In this document: in pieces, positions 24,164-36,632 of the stretch
How the letters are laid out: each line of letters begins with the position of its first letter
How positions within the stretch are numbered: position 1 is the first letter of the stretch
Origin: Mansonella perstans
Taxonomy: Eukaryota; Nematoda; Chromadorea; Rhabditida; Onchocercidae
DNA length: 64,000 bases
Direction: 5' to 3'
NCBI GenBank assembly: GCA_037074765.1
Contig: JBAMDO010000037.1
Span: forward strand, 1 to 64,000
Notes under the pieces: generated by a model
Told to the model about the DNA's origin: nothing
The model's database searches: none
The model's input: the letters and a program-made list of their open reading frames with translations, nothing else
Translations under genes and position numbers: made by a program

Positions 24164-27100
24164 CTTCGAAATGAAATTATGACAGGTGTGAATGTATAAA
24201 CAATAAAGACTGATGATCTTTTCTGACACAATGAGAACATCACAGGACTAATAAGTCAAGTTGTTGAGAAAGTTTCAGGAATTGTACTTCTCGTTGAATT
24301 CCATGCTTTGTTGTTGGTCAGTAGAGATAGCACTGCCAATCAACACACGTAAGATCAACTATTGGGTTAGTTTCCAGGTCTTGAAGAAACAATTTTGAAA
24401 AAATCCGAAAGAGCTGTTCGCGAATAATCACAAAAAAACAATGCAAATCCAATATCTCGTTGATCAACTCTCCATTTTGTGCATTCTCTAGTTTGTACTG
24501 AGGGAACTGTTTACATTATTTTCATAATTTACGTATTGGCTTTTAATAGATTGGAAATAGACTACAGTGACGGAGTATTGTTGATTACAGTAATTTAAAA
24601 ACAGGCTACATTAAAACATAAAACTATATTCATTGGCTCTGTACTGCGGCACAAGAAAATTGATTTTCTTTTGACGAATAAAACTGCAATTTTAATTTCT
24701 CGAAGTCATTCATAGTTTCCATCAGTTAAGCAAACGCTCGGTGCTTCAGAGGTTTGGGGAATGTCGTAAATACCAATAGGAGTTGCATTGCTAAATTTGG
24801 CTGAAGCGGTCTTTAACAATGATTACCTATTAACTGGTTAATTAGACGAAAATTTTCCTTAATCCATTGGGCAGGAACATTTATTTTATTTAGCATACGG
24901 AGAATTTCAAAGAAACTTGATTTCAAAGAAATTTCAAAAAACAGAGATAAATACTTCATTAATTTGTGTTTATTTCCTTATTAATAATCACAGAAAGGAT
25001 TTGATATCCTCAGAAACACCAAAAGTTAGTTTTGATATTGGAAGCGAATATATTTATTGATAGTTTTGATATTGGAAGCGAATATATTTATTATTTTATT
25101 TTTTGCTTTAATAATCCATTGTTTCTTCATTTCCATTGTGAAATTGATTCTAACTCATTAATTTATAAGTTTCAAGAATGATTTCAGCAGGCTTTCTGGA
25201 CTAAAAGTTGTTTGTTAGAGAAAAGGCAGCTCGTCATTAATTAGAGATATAGATAATCAGTGAGTTCGCGATTGGGAAACAAATTTAATTTCAGTTTTCA
25301 AAATTTCGCATTTAAAAAAGTAATTAGTTTTCATTAAAAGGTTGTATACAAAACAGTGGTTTCATTTACCTTTCCCTGCTGCTAAAAATACTCTCTTGAG
25401 AATAATTGTCTCTTAGTCTCGCAATCAGACAGATACTCTTTAAGTCAATCAAGCGAAGCTTCTTTGCTGTTCTTGATTTCTGAATTAAAATTTCGTCAGC
25501 AATTAGATTGCAAGGATATCAGCGGTAAGATATTAACCTCGGTGATTTCAAAGTTGAACATATCGATTACTTTAAAGTAAAATAATTTCTGCAAAATGAA
25601 ATGACTTAATGATTGGAATTCCGTTTTTTTATTGCCATTTGTGTAATTGTCTGTAATTGCCTACCAGTCACAAGAAAAGTTTTTAGAATTCGTTTTAAAT
25701 TTCATTTCATCCATTTCTGCATGAGTATAAATCATTTCAATGAAATCTGAAAGAAAGGTGTGACAGTGTAGAAGATCATAAACTGAGTCCTTATTTGTTT
25801 TGTAAAACTCATATGCCCACATACATGGCATACTGTCAGTTAAACCTTCCCTCATGTGGGACAATGCATAATTCCAAACCTTTTCGACGGAAAAAGCAGT
25901 TACTTCATTTTGTATTAAAAGAAAAATTTAGTAAGAAACCGAATCGTAATGCAAGACCTGGTTGCCTTTTTTCTCGGGCCTTCTAATTTCCGCATTTCTT
26001 ACTCCATTGGTAACAAGTTATCAGCAATCTTTTTTTTACTAAATTAGAGAAAAACAATTAGTTCTCTCAATGGGTAATTTAGCGATATTTGAAACGAATT
26101 TTTAAAAAACGTGCTGATCTTCTTTTAAATTAGTTATGGGTTTAGATTTTTTTGACAAATCGTTGATATTTTGTCATAAAAAAAAATTATTGCGAAAAGT
26201 AAGTAGGAATCATAGTAAGATCTGGTGATAAAGTGAAACTGTGATTTATGCAAATTATTTTTAAAGCACTCTCGAATTTTCGATAGGAATTCTCGTCTTA
26301 ATTCTCCAGTCAATATTTATTCTCTTATTTAATTTCGTATTTTTTTCCTTTTCCATTATGTCAACTTTAATAAAGAACTTTGATAAATCAAACGACCCTT
26401 TCGTTTATTTTTTGTGTTGCGATTTGCTGCAACAAAAGAAAATGAAATGTGCCGTATTAAAGTATTTTTTTGAAACTAATTAAAATTATAAAATATAAAT
26501 CAAATTTACTTTCAATATCAAAATTCGATAGCCGTACGTTGATGGGAATATTAGTATGGTCCAGGCGATAAAGGATTAGAGATACGTTTTTCTAGTAGTT
26601 TTTACCCTTTTGCTGAGTTAGATGAATCAGAATGAATTTCTCCACCGTGTGGAAACGAAATGGACTGTTTTGGTTGGAAATATAATTTCTGCTCAGATTG
26701 TCGAGTAATTCGAAGAAAAGTCTTCAAATAATGTAATTGGTTGTATATTATTTCCAACATCTTATACACATGATATCCATTTATTTTTGATATTGATTAT
26801 CATATATAAAATGCGCTTCAAACCCAGGTAATCTCCCCCGTTTTCATCGTTATCTTAACATCTCTCTGCCGTGAATTTATTTCGATTGATTATGCAATGC
26901 CTCTCCTAAATTGATAATCAAATTTTTTGCAGTGCTATTTTGTAATAGTCTTTCATCGATTGTTAATCCAGCTCAACTACACTATGTGGATTTTGGAAAA
27001 CAAAATGTATTCAACGGAGTTTTTATTTAAAATCTTCCAATACTACAATTACCTGTTTTCTCAAATTACTGTAACCAGCAATGCTCCGATACTGTAGCCT

Positions 27101-27245
27101 ACTTTCAATCAATTAAAAGCCGACACGTAAATTATGGAAATAATGTAAACAACTCCCGCAAAACCAACAAGAGAATGCATAAAATGGGGAGTTGATCAAC
27201 GAGATATTGGATTTTTTTTCGTCAATCATAATATCACTTCGAAGT
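24164..27245. other. Interval between P10 and P11 with a unique island
   Basis: Left part: 3' flank of P10, an upstream-repeat copy (about 24,610) and a 40-bp local tandem duplication at about 25,020-25,090. About 25,360-26,230 matches nothing else in the window and shows no convincing gene; two overlapping short frames of 63 and 67 codons on opposite strands are not supported. Right part: 26,250-27,240 is duplicated spacer sequence. Confidence 0.6.
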
Positions 27246-27777
27246 TCACTTCATGAATTCAATAGTGTTTTTCACGAACAGCATCGGATTCTTTTCCAGA
27301 ACAGGTAGTCTTCCATCTTCCACCGTACCACAATGGATCAGTATTGCTGTCGGAAAAACCGAACTCGGGAAAGTGATTTGCTCTTAGTGTAAATTAGTAA
27401 TTCTCCTGCAACATTCGTTGTGACGTTTTTTGCCTATGTAAATCACATTCTGTTATTGTATCACATCAAAGATACCGCCGTTGTAACTTATCTACAGTGA
27501 ATCATAATTAATCCAACTCCTTTAATATTATGACCTTTCTATTAAGCTTATTTCCCATTTTTTTTGGATGTAATCAATAGAATTGGAAATATTTGCTTTA
27601 CGCTATTTCAGAGAATATCTTTTTTAATTGACTAATGATGATAGATTATGATTTCATAATTGAAGGTTCTGATTTCTAGCTTTTCTGAATGAACCTCTCT
27701 GATATTTTAAATCTTACCGACGGTTATCATTTGTCGCCCCAGATGAGTAAAGCAAGATACAATGTCAACTTTGCCAT
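27246..27777 (-). pseudogene. P11: family copy with exon 2 replaced and exon 1 broken
   Basis: Exon 3 (27,246-27,346) is intact at 101 nt. Exon 1 (27,718-27,777) is only 60 nt: after MAKLTLYLALLI the reading runs into a stop because part of the linker was deleted. The place of exon 2 and its flanks is taken by about 210 nt (27,347-27,556) that I find nowhere else in the window. An AG acceptor is still present at the exon 3 edge by chance. Not functional as read. Confidence 0.8.
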
Positions 27778-29549
27778 ATTTCAATTTGTTTATTTGAATT
27801 TGTTTGTATTGAAATCTAAAATGCTACCTTTCAGAAATGCGAAAATTACGAAATGCGCAGTGTTTCATTAATTTGTTAATTTGTATGCTGTCAGCAATTT
27901 CGACTTATTCCGAACAATTTTTATATTATGGTTTCGTCAAGGGATGGAGATAGAATTCATATTCTGATTTTAATTAACACAAAAATGATTTGAAGATTTT
28001 TTCTTAAATAACGGAATTATCAGTGCTGAAAGGATTTGCTTTATGACTGCTCATATTGCCAAGCCCTTCACCAAGAATTGGAAGGAATGAAGTCGGAATT
28101 GTGAAACTGCTAAGAGCATTTTCTGCAGCAGGAAAAGTAAATGAAACCGCTGCTTTGTACAATGAAACCATTTTTAAAAAGTTGTATAAACTACTTTTAC
28201 ACAACTTTTTAATTAAAAGTAATCAAGTTTTTAAATGCGAAATTTTGAAATAACTGAAATTAAAATTGTTTCCCAATCGTGAATTCATTGATTATCTATT
28301 TCTCTAACTAATGAAAAGCTGCCATTTTTCTAATAAACAATTCTAGTCCAGAAAGTCTGCAGAAATCATTCTTGAGACTTGTAAATTAATGAGCTGGAAT
28401 CAATTTCACAATGAATATGAAGAAACAACGGATTATTAAAACAAAAAATAAAGTAGAAATATAGCACATACAATTCTCATTGCTATTTACAACATTCATC
28501 AAACCTCTGAAACATCGAGCACTTGCTTAACTAATGGAATAACTTCGAGAAATCAAAATTGCAGTTTTATTCGTCAAAAGGAAACCAATTTTCTTGTGCC
28601 ACAGTGCGGAGCTAATGAATATAGCGTGTTGTATGTTATAAAGATTTTTTCCTATTGTTTATATGGAACTACATGTCAAGCTGTTGAACACTTCATTTCG
28701 ATGATGCCAGGAATAGGAATACTAGGTTCAAAAGAATCAAGTAATTCTCCTTATAAAATAAAACGACACATGAAAACTTGTTCACTTTACAACAATACAG
28801 AAGAAAAGAAAAAGTTGGAAAATATTTTTCTTGTTCATATATTTTGCCCAAAATTGAATTGATGTGAACGGTTACTTTTTCAGTGTTCAAATAAACTAAA
28901 GTACAACAACATTGGTTTCCAATTTTCAACAACGCAGAAGCAAAAAAGTTGGAAATCATTTTCTGCTTTTGTTTTGCAACTTCATTTTTCAGCATTTCCA
29001 AGTTGAGTGGTAAAACAGTGGATTAGGGAGGATTTGATGTATGAGACAATTATGAAACTAGATTTTAGCTATCCAATTATTTTATTTTACAGAGATAAAA
29101 AATTATCAGCATTCCTTTTTCATAATTTAAAAAAATACAACTAGTTCCTTTAAATAATTATTCTTGCGGTGCTGGAAGCCAAATTAGTCATTTCTCTGAA
29201 GTCACTGCAGTTCGAATTTAAACTACAGAATACACAGAATGAAGAGCTGATCAACGAGATATTGGAATTTTCACTTTTCACTTTTCCTTTGCGATTAGCT
29301 CTTTCGGATTTTTTTAAAATTGTTTCTCCAAGACCTGGAAACTAACCCAATAGTTGATCTTACGTGTGGTAATTGGCAGTGCTATCTCTACTGACCAACA
29401 ACAAAGCATGGAGTTCAACGTGAAGATCAATTCCTAAAACTTTCTCAACAACTTGTCTTATTAGTCCCGTGATGTTCTCATTCTGTCAGAAAAGATCATC
29501 AATCTTTATTGCTCATACATTCACATCAGTCATAATTTCACTTCGAAGT
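27778..29549. other. Interval between P11 and P12
   Basis: Upstream repeat copy at about 28,500 (minus) and the 3' flank of P12. From 28,010 the sequence is repeated nearly unchanged at 35,140. Frames at 28,056-28,253 and 28,596-28,862 recur there only because of that duplication. Confidence 0.6.
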
Positions 29550-30189
29550 TTACTTCATGAAATCACGAGCGTTTTTCACGAACAGCATCGGATTCCTTTC
29601 CAGAACAGGCAGTGTTCCATTTTCCACCATACCACAATGGGTCAGTACTGCTGCAATCATAGTTGTAATTAGATTGAAATATCAAAAAGAAATAATTATA
29701 TAATCTATTTAATACGTAACTGAAAGTTGACGAATAAATTTGTAAGTTTAGCTTGGAAGAAAAAGTTAATAAATTGGAATTTTGAAATAATCAATTATTC
29801 AACATTAAATGGTAACAATGTTCAATCTCAATAGTCTAAACATACGTTTTTCTGCATGCGTTATGATTTGGTCGTTGTCCAATAATTTGGTGAATGTATA
29901 GTTTTTTATAGTGTCTCCTTCTGAAATTCATACCAGAGTTTGTACATATTTTTTTTGGATGTAATCAATAGAATTGGAAATATTTGCTTTACGCTATTTC
30001 AGAGAATATCTTTTTTTAATTGACTAATGATGATAGATTATGATTTCATAATTGAAGGTTCTGATTTCTAGCTTTTCTGAATGAACTTCTCTGATATTTT
30101 AAATCTTACGGACGCTTATAAATGCTTGCTGTTTGTCGCCGCCCAGTACAAAAAATGATTAATGCAAGATACAATGTCAACTTTGCCAT
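29550..30189 (-). pseudogene. P12: family copy with a 2-nt deletion in exon 1
   Basis: Minus-strand exons 30,110-30,189 (80 nt), 29,846-29,920 (75 nt) and 29,550-29,650 (101 nt). Exon 1 matches that of P8 except for a 2-nt deletion in the linker, so the phase at its donor is wrong and the exon 2 and 3 frames are not reached. All splice sites and the 3' signal (TTTATT, 29,505-29,510) are otherwise kept. Recent loss after the 11.4 kb direct duplication is likely. Confidence 0.65.
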
Positions 30190-32245
30190 ATTTGAATTGG
30201 TTTATTTCAATTTGTTTGTATTGATATCTAAAATGCTAACTTTCAAAAATGCAAATATTACGAAATGCACAATGTTTCATTAATTTGTTAATTTGTAAGC
30301 TGGTCAGCAATTTCGACTTATCATTCTTGAGATTTATAAATTAATGAGCTGGAATCAATTTCATAATGAATATGAAGAAACAATGGATTATTAAAACAAA
30401 AAATAAAGTAGAAATATAGCACATGCAACTCCTATTGGTATTTGCAACATTCCCGAAATCTCTGAAACGTCGAGCATTTGCTTAACTAATGGAAACTGCG
30501 AATGACTTCGAGAAATTAAAATTGTAGTTTTATTCGTCAAAAGGGAACCAATTTTTTCGTGCCGCAATACGGAACCAATGAATATAGCATGTTTTGTTTT
30601 GTAGAGATTTTTACCTATTGGTTGTATGGAACTACATGTCACGCTGTTAAACAGTCATTTTGATGACGCCAGGAATAGGAATCCTTCATTCAGAAGAATC
30701 AAGTAATTTCCCTTATGAAATGAAAAAACACATGAATACTTATTTCATTTTACAACAATACAGAAGAAAAGAAAAAAATTGGAAATTATTTTTCATGTTC
30801 AGATATTTTGCCCAGAATTGAATTGATGTGAACAGTTACTTTTTCAGTGTTCAAATAAACTAAAGTACAACAACATTGGTTTCCAATTTCCAACAATGCA
30901 GAAGCAATAAAAGTTGGAAATCATTTTCTCCTTTTTTTCTGCAGCTTCTTTTTTCAGCATTTCCAAGTTGAGTGGTAAAACAGTGAAATAGGAAAGATTT
31001 GATGTATGGGACACTTATGAAACTAGATTTTAGCTATCCAATTATTTTATTTTGCAGTGATAAAAAATTATCAGCATTCCTTTTTCATAATTTAAAGAAA
31101 TATAACCAGTTCTTTTAAATAATTAATTTTTCGGTGTCGAAAGCCAAATTAATCATTTTTCTGAAATCACTGCAATTCGAATTTAAAAATAAATATGCTT
31201 AGGCTTTGGCTTAGGATTAACATTAATCAATTCAGAGACAATTAAATGCAAATGATAACTGACAGAGGAATAGTTTTTGACAGGAATATTTCCTGTAAAA
31301 TTAGTGGGACAATTTCATAATTATCCCACTCATCAAAATCTTTTCTACTTATACTCCCAAATCCATTGTTTTACCACTCAACTTGGAAATACTGAAAAAA
31401 GAAGCTGCGGAAAAAAAGGATAAAATGATTTCCAACTTTTTTTTCTTCTGCATTGTTGAAAATTAGAAACCAATATTCTTGTACTTTATTTTATTTGAAC
31501 ATTAAAAAAATAACCTTTAGCATCAATTCAATTTTGGGCAAAATATATGAACAAGAAAGATAATTTTCAACTTTTTCTTTTCTTCTGTATTGTTGTAAAA
31601 TGAAACAAGTATTCATGTGCCGTTTTATTTCATAAGAAAAATTACTTATTCTTCCGAACCAAATATTCCTATTCCTGGCGTCATCAAAATGACTGTTTAC
31701 CAGCGTGACATGTAGTTCCATACAACCAGTAGGTAAAAATCTCTACAAAACAAAACAGGCTATATTCATTGGTTCCGTACTGAGGCACAAAAAAATTGGT
31801 TTCCTTTTGACGAATAATTTTAATTTCTCGAAGTCATTCACAGTTTCCATTAGTTAAGCAAATGCTCGCTGTTTCAGTGATTTGGGGAATGTTGTAAATA
31901 GCAATAGGAGTTGCATTTGCTATATTTTGGCTCAAGCGGTATTTAAGAATGATTACCTATTAACTGGTTAATTAGACGAAAATTTTCCTTAATCGGATGA
32001 GCGGAAATATTTCGTATGGCTGAAGATTTCTAAATTAATTTTATTTAGCATGCGGAGAATTACTTGATTTCAAAAAAAAAAGAGATGAATATTAACGAAG
32101 GTTACTTGAAAAAACGAAGCTAAATACTTCATTAATTTGTGTTAATTGTTAATTTCCTTAATTTCCTTGTTTCATAGTATTTGCATTTCTGAAAGGTAGC
32201 ATTTTAGATTTCAATACAAACAAATTGAAATAAGCAAATTCAAAA
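30190..32245. other. Divergent interval between P12 and P13
   Basis: Upstream repeats at about 30,440 (-) and 31,690 (+), a TTAGGC-like stretch near 31,198. The left half duplicates 18,786-19,940, the right half resembles the upstream regions of P3 and P6. Confidence 0.65.
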
Positions 32246-32905
32246 ATGGTAAAGTTGACATTGTATCTTGCTTTACTCATCTTTTGTACTTCTCGAATGC
32301 AGCAGCAACCAGGACAAAATCAGCTAGCATTTATAAACGTCGGTAAGCTTTAAAAATTCAGAGAAGTTCATTCAGAAAAGCTAGAAATCAGAACCATCAA
32401 TTATGCGAAATCATAACCTATCATCATTGGTTAGTTACAAAAGATATTCTCTGAAATATCGTAAAGCAAATATTTCCAATTCTATTGATTACATCCAAAA
32501 AAATATGTACAAACTCTGATATGAATTTCAGTAGGAGTTACTACAACAAACTGTACACTCACCAAATTACTGGACAATGACCAGATCATAACGCGTGTAG
32601 GAAAATGTATGTCTAAACTATTCAGATTGAACATTGTTACCATTCAATGTTGAATAATTGATTATTTCAAAATTCTGATTTATTAAATTTTTCTTCCAAG
32701 CTGAACTTGCAAATTTATTCGTCAACTTTCTTCAATTATATATTAAATAGATTATATAATTATTTCTTTTTGATGATACAATCTAATTACAACTATGATT
32801 GCAGCAATACTGACCCATTGTGGTATGGTGGAAGATGGAACACTGCCTGTTCTGAAAAAGAATCCGCTGCTGTTGGTGAAAAAAACTCTTGACTTCATGA
32901 AGTAA
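32246..32905 (+). CDS. P13: putative small secreted peptide, family copy, intact (90 aa)
   Basis: Exons 32,246-32,342, 32,532-32,606 and 32,805-32,905 (97+75+101 nt). Very close to P3: it begins MVKLTLYLALLIFCTSR with the long Gln-rich linker. Exon 2 has TNCTLTKLLDNDQIIT and RVGK. Exon 3 has LTHCGMVEDG followed by LPVLKKNPLLLVKKT, the most diverged tail among the intact copies, and ends LDFMK. AATAAA at 32,945-32,950. The usual downstream spacer is missing because of a deletion at about 33,155-33,185. Confidence 0.63.
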
Positions 32906-35900
32906 ACTTCAAAGTGAAACTATGACAGATCTGAATGTATAAGCAATAAAGTCTGATGATCTTTTCTGACAGAATGAAAACATCACAGACTAATAAGTCA
33001 AGTTGTTGAGAAAGTTTCAGGAATTGTGCTTCTCGTTGAACCCATGCTTTGTTGTTGGTCAGCAGAGGTAACACTGCCAATTACCACATGTAAGATCAAC
33101 CATTGGGTTGGTTTGCAGGTCTTGCAGAAACAATTTTAAAAAAATCCGAAAGAGCTATTAGTTTCGAAAGAGCTATTAGTTTTAACGAACAGCAGCAAAT
33201 CACAGCACAAAAAACAAACGAAATCGAATGCTTCTTTACTAAAGTTGACATAACGGAAAAGGAAAAAATACGCAATTAAATAAAAGAATGAATATTGATT
33301 GGAGAATTAGAAGAAGAATTCCTGTCGAAAATTCGGGAGTGCTTTGAAAATCAATTGCGTCAGTCATCATGTCAATTCCTAAAACTTTCTCAACAACTTG
33401 TCTTATTAGTCCCGTGATGTTCTCATTCTGTCAGAAAAGATCATCAATCTTTATTGCTTATACATTCACATCTGTTCTATTTTCGCTTTGTCAAACCTTG
33501 CCATATTTTGTTTGTCAACCTTGCCATATTTTGTTTGTATTGAAATCTAAAATGCTAACTTTCAGAAATGCAAAAATTATGAAATGCATAATGTTTCATT
33601 ATTTTGTTAATTTGCATGCTGTCAGCAATTTCGACATATTCCGAACAATTTTTATATTATGGTTTCGTCAGGGGATGGAGATAAAATTCATGTCCTGATT
33701 TTGTTGTTTTGTTAACAACATTTTAATAAAGAATTAATTTTTTAAATGCGAAATTTTGAAATAACTGAAATTAAATTTGTTCCCCAATCGCGAATTCATT
33801 GATTATCTATTTCTCTAGCTAACGGCAAGCTGCCATTTTTCTAATAAACAATTCTATTCCAGAAAGTCTGCAGAAATCATTTTTGAGACTTATAAATTAA
33901 TGAGTTGGAATCAATTTCACAATGAATGTGAAGAAACAATGGATTATTAAAACAAAAAATAAAGTAGAAATGCGACTCCTATTGCTATTTACAACATTCC
34001 CCAAACCTCTGAAACATCGAGCATTTGCTTAACTAATGGAAACTGTGAATGACTTCGAGAAATTAAAATTGTAGTTTTATTCATCAAAAGGGAACCAATT
34101 TTTTCGTGCCGCAATACGGAACCAATGAATATAGCCTGTTTTGTTTTGTAGAGATTTTTACCTATTGGTTGTATGGAACTACATGTCACGCTGTTAAACA
34201 GTCATTTTGATGATGCCAGCAATAGGAATACTTGGTTCGGAAGAATCAAGTAATTTTCCTTATGAAATGAAAAGACACATGAATACTTATTTCATTTTAC
34301 AACAATACTTATTTCATTTTCAAAAATAATTATTTAAAGGAACCAGTTTTATTTCTTTAAATTATGAAAAAGGTCTGCTAATAATTTTTTATCTCTGCAA
34401 AATAAAATAATTGGATAGCTAAAATCTAATTTTATCATTGTCCCATACATCAAATTCTTTTCTACTTATCCTCCCTAATCCATTGTTTTATCACTCAACT
34501 TGGAAATACTGAAAAAAGAAGCTGCAGAAGAAAAGCAGAAAATGATTTCCAAATTTTGGGCAAAATATCCGAACAAGAAAAATAATTTCCAACTTTTTTT
34601 CCTTCTCTTCCGCATTATTGTAAAATGGAAATAAGTTTTCGTGTGTCTTTTTATTTCGCACGTAGAATTACTTGATTCTTCTGAACCAGGTATTTCCTGA
34701 CATGTAGTTCTAATAGGTAAAAATCTTTACAACATAAAACAGGCTATATTCATTGGCTCCGTATTGCGGCACAAGAAAATTGGTTTCCTTTTGACGAATA
34801 AAACTGCAATTTTGATTTCACGAAGTCATTCACAGTTTCTACCAATTAAGCAAATGCTTGGTGTTTCAGAGGTTCGGAAAATGTTGTAAATACCAATAGG
34901 AAGAACGAAGCTAAATACTTCATTAATTTTTCCTAATTTCCTTGTTAAAATTCGCGGTAAGGATTTGAATCCTCAGAAACACCAAAGGTTAGTTTTGATA
35001 ATAGAAGCGAATATATTTATTGAATTCATTAAGTTTCTCTGTCAGCAATTTCGACTTATTCCGAACAATTTTATATTATGGTTTCGTCAAGGGATGGAGA
35101 TAGAATTCATATTCTGATTTTAATTAACACAAAAATGATTTGAAGATTTTTTCTTAAATAACGGAATTATCAGTGCTGAAAGGATTCGCACCAAGAATTG
35201 GAAGGAATGAAGTCGGAATTGTGAAACTGCTAAGAGCATTTTCTGCAGCAGGAAAAGTAAATGAAACCGCTGCTTTGTACAATGAAACCATTTTTAAAAA
35301 GTTGTATAAACTACTTTTATACAACTTTTTAATTAAAAGTAATCAAGTTTTTAAATGCGAAATTTTGAAATAACTGAAATTAAAATTGTTTCCCAATCGC
35401 GAATTCATTGATTATCTATTTCTCTAACTAATGAAAAGCTGCCATTTTTCTAATAAACAATTCTAGTCCAGAAAGTCTGCAGAAATCATTCTTGAGACTT
35501 GTAAATTAATGAGCTGGAATCAATTTCACAATGAATATGAAGAAACAACGGATTATTAAAACAAAAAATAAAGTAGAAATATAGCACATACAATTCTCAT
35601 TGCTATTTACAACATTCATCAAACCTCTAAAACATCGAGCACTTGCTTAACTAATGGAATAATTTCGAGAAATCAAAATTGCAGTTTTATTCGTCAAAAG
35701 GAAACCAATTTTCTTGTGCCACAGTGCGGAGCTAATGAATATAGCGTGTTGTATGTTATAAAGATTTTTTCCTATTGTTTGTATGGAACTACATGTCAAG
35801 CTGTTGAACACTTCATTTCGATGATGCCAGGAATAGGAATACTAGGTTCAAAAGAATCAAGTAATTCTCCTTATAAAATAAAACGACACATAAAAACTTG

Positions 35901-36632
35901 TTCACTTTACAACAATACAGAAGAAAAGAAAAAGTTGGAAAATATTTTTCTTGTTCATATATTTTGCCCAAAATTGAATTGATGTGAACGGTTACTTTTT
36001 CAGTGTTCAAATAAACTAAAGTACAACAACATTGGTTTCCAATTTTCAACAACGCAGAAGCAAAAAAAGTTGGAAATCATTTTCTGCTTTTGTTTTGCAA
36101 CTTCATTTTTCAGCATTTCCAAGTTGAGTGGTAAAACAGTGGATTAGGGAGGATTTGATGTATGAGACAATTATGAAACTAGATTTTAGCTATCCAATTA
36201 TTTTATTTTACAGAGATAAAAATTATCAGCATTCCTTTTTCATAATTTAAAAAAATACAACTAGTTCCTTTAAATAATTATTCTTGCGGTGCTGGAAGCC
36301 AAATTAGTCATTTCTCTGAAGTCACTGCAGTTCGAATTTAAACTACAGAATACACAAAATGAAGAGTTGCTCAACGAGATATTGGAATTTTCACTTTTCA
36401 CTTTTCCTTTGCGATTAGCTCTTTCGGATTTTTTTAAAATTGTTTCTCCAAGACCTGGAAACTAACCCAATAGTTGATCTTACGTATGGTAATTGGCAGT
36501 GCTATCTCTGCTGACCAACACCAAAGCATGGAGTTCAACGTGAAGGTCGATTCCCAAAACTTCCTCAACAATTTCTCTTATTAGTCCCGTGATGTTCTCA
36601 TTCTGTCAGAAAAGATCATCAGTCTTTATTGC
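32906..36632. other. Rearranged interval between P13 and P15
   Basis: A patchwork of short duplicated pieces in alternating orientation: a deletion junction at 33,155-33,185, the P14 remnant, a copy of 16,640-17,110, an orientation switch near 34,310, a copy of 19,920-20,515, a junction at about 35,040 and then a copy of 28,010-29,540. Two upstream-repeat copies face each other at about 34,000 (-) and 34,690 (+). No intact gene. Confidence 0.65.
33480..33541 (-). pseudogene. P14: remnant; gene body deleted between 3' flank and start codon
   Basis: The usual 3' flank of a minus-strand copy (33,366-33,488, with TTTATT near 33,451) is joined directly to the first codons of an exon 1: MAR and its 5' leader occur twice in tandem, with start codons at 33,502-33,504 and 33,525-33,527. 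All of exons 2 and 3 and most of exon 1 are gone compared with P7, whose flanks match on both sides. Confidence 0.7.

Noticed and set aside
28693..29001. Frame containing KIGNQCCCTLVYLNTEKVTV (also 17,288-17,527 and 35,813-36,052)
   Set aside because: Present only in the three blocks derived from recent duplication; the equivalent older repeats (for example 2,940-3,100) are frameshifted or interrupted.
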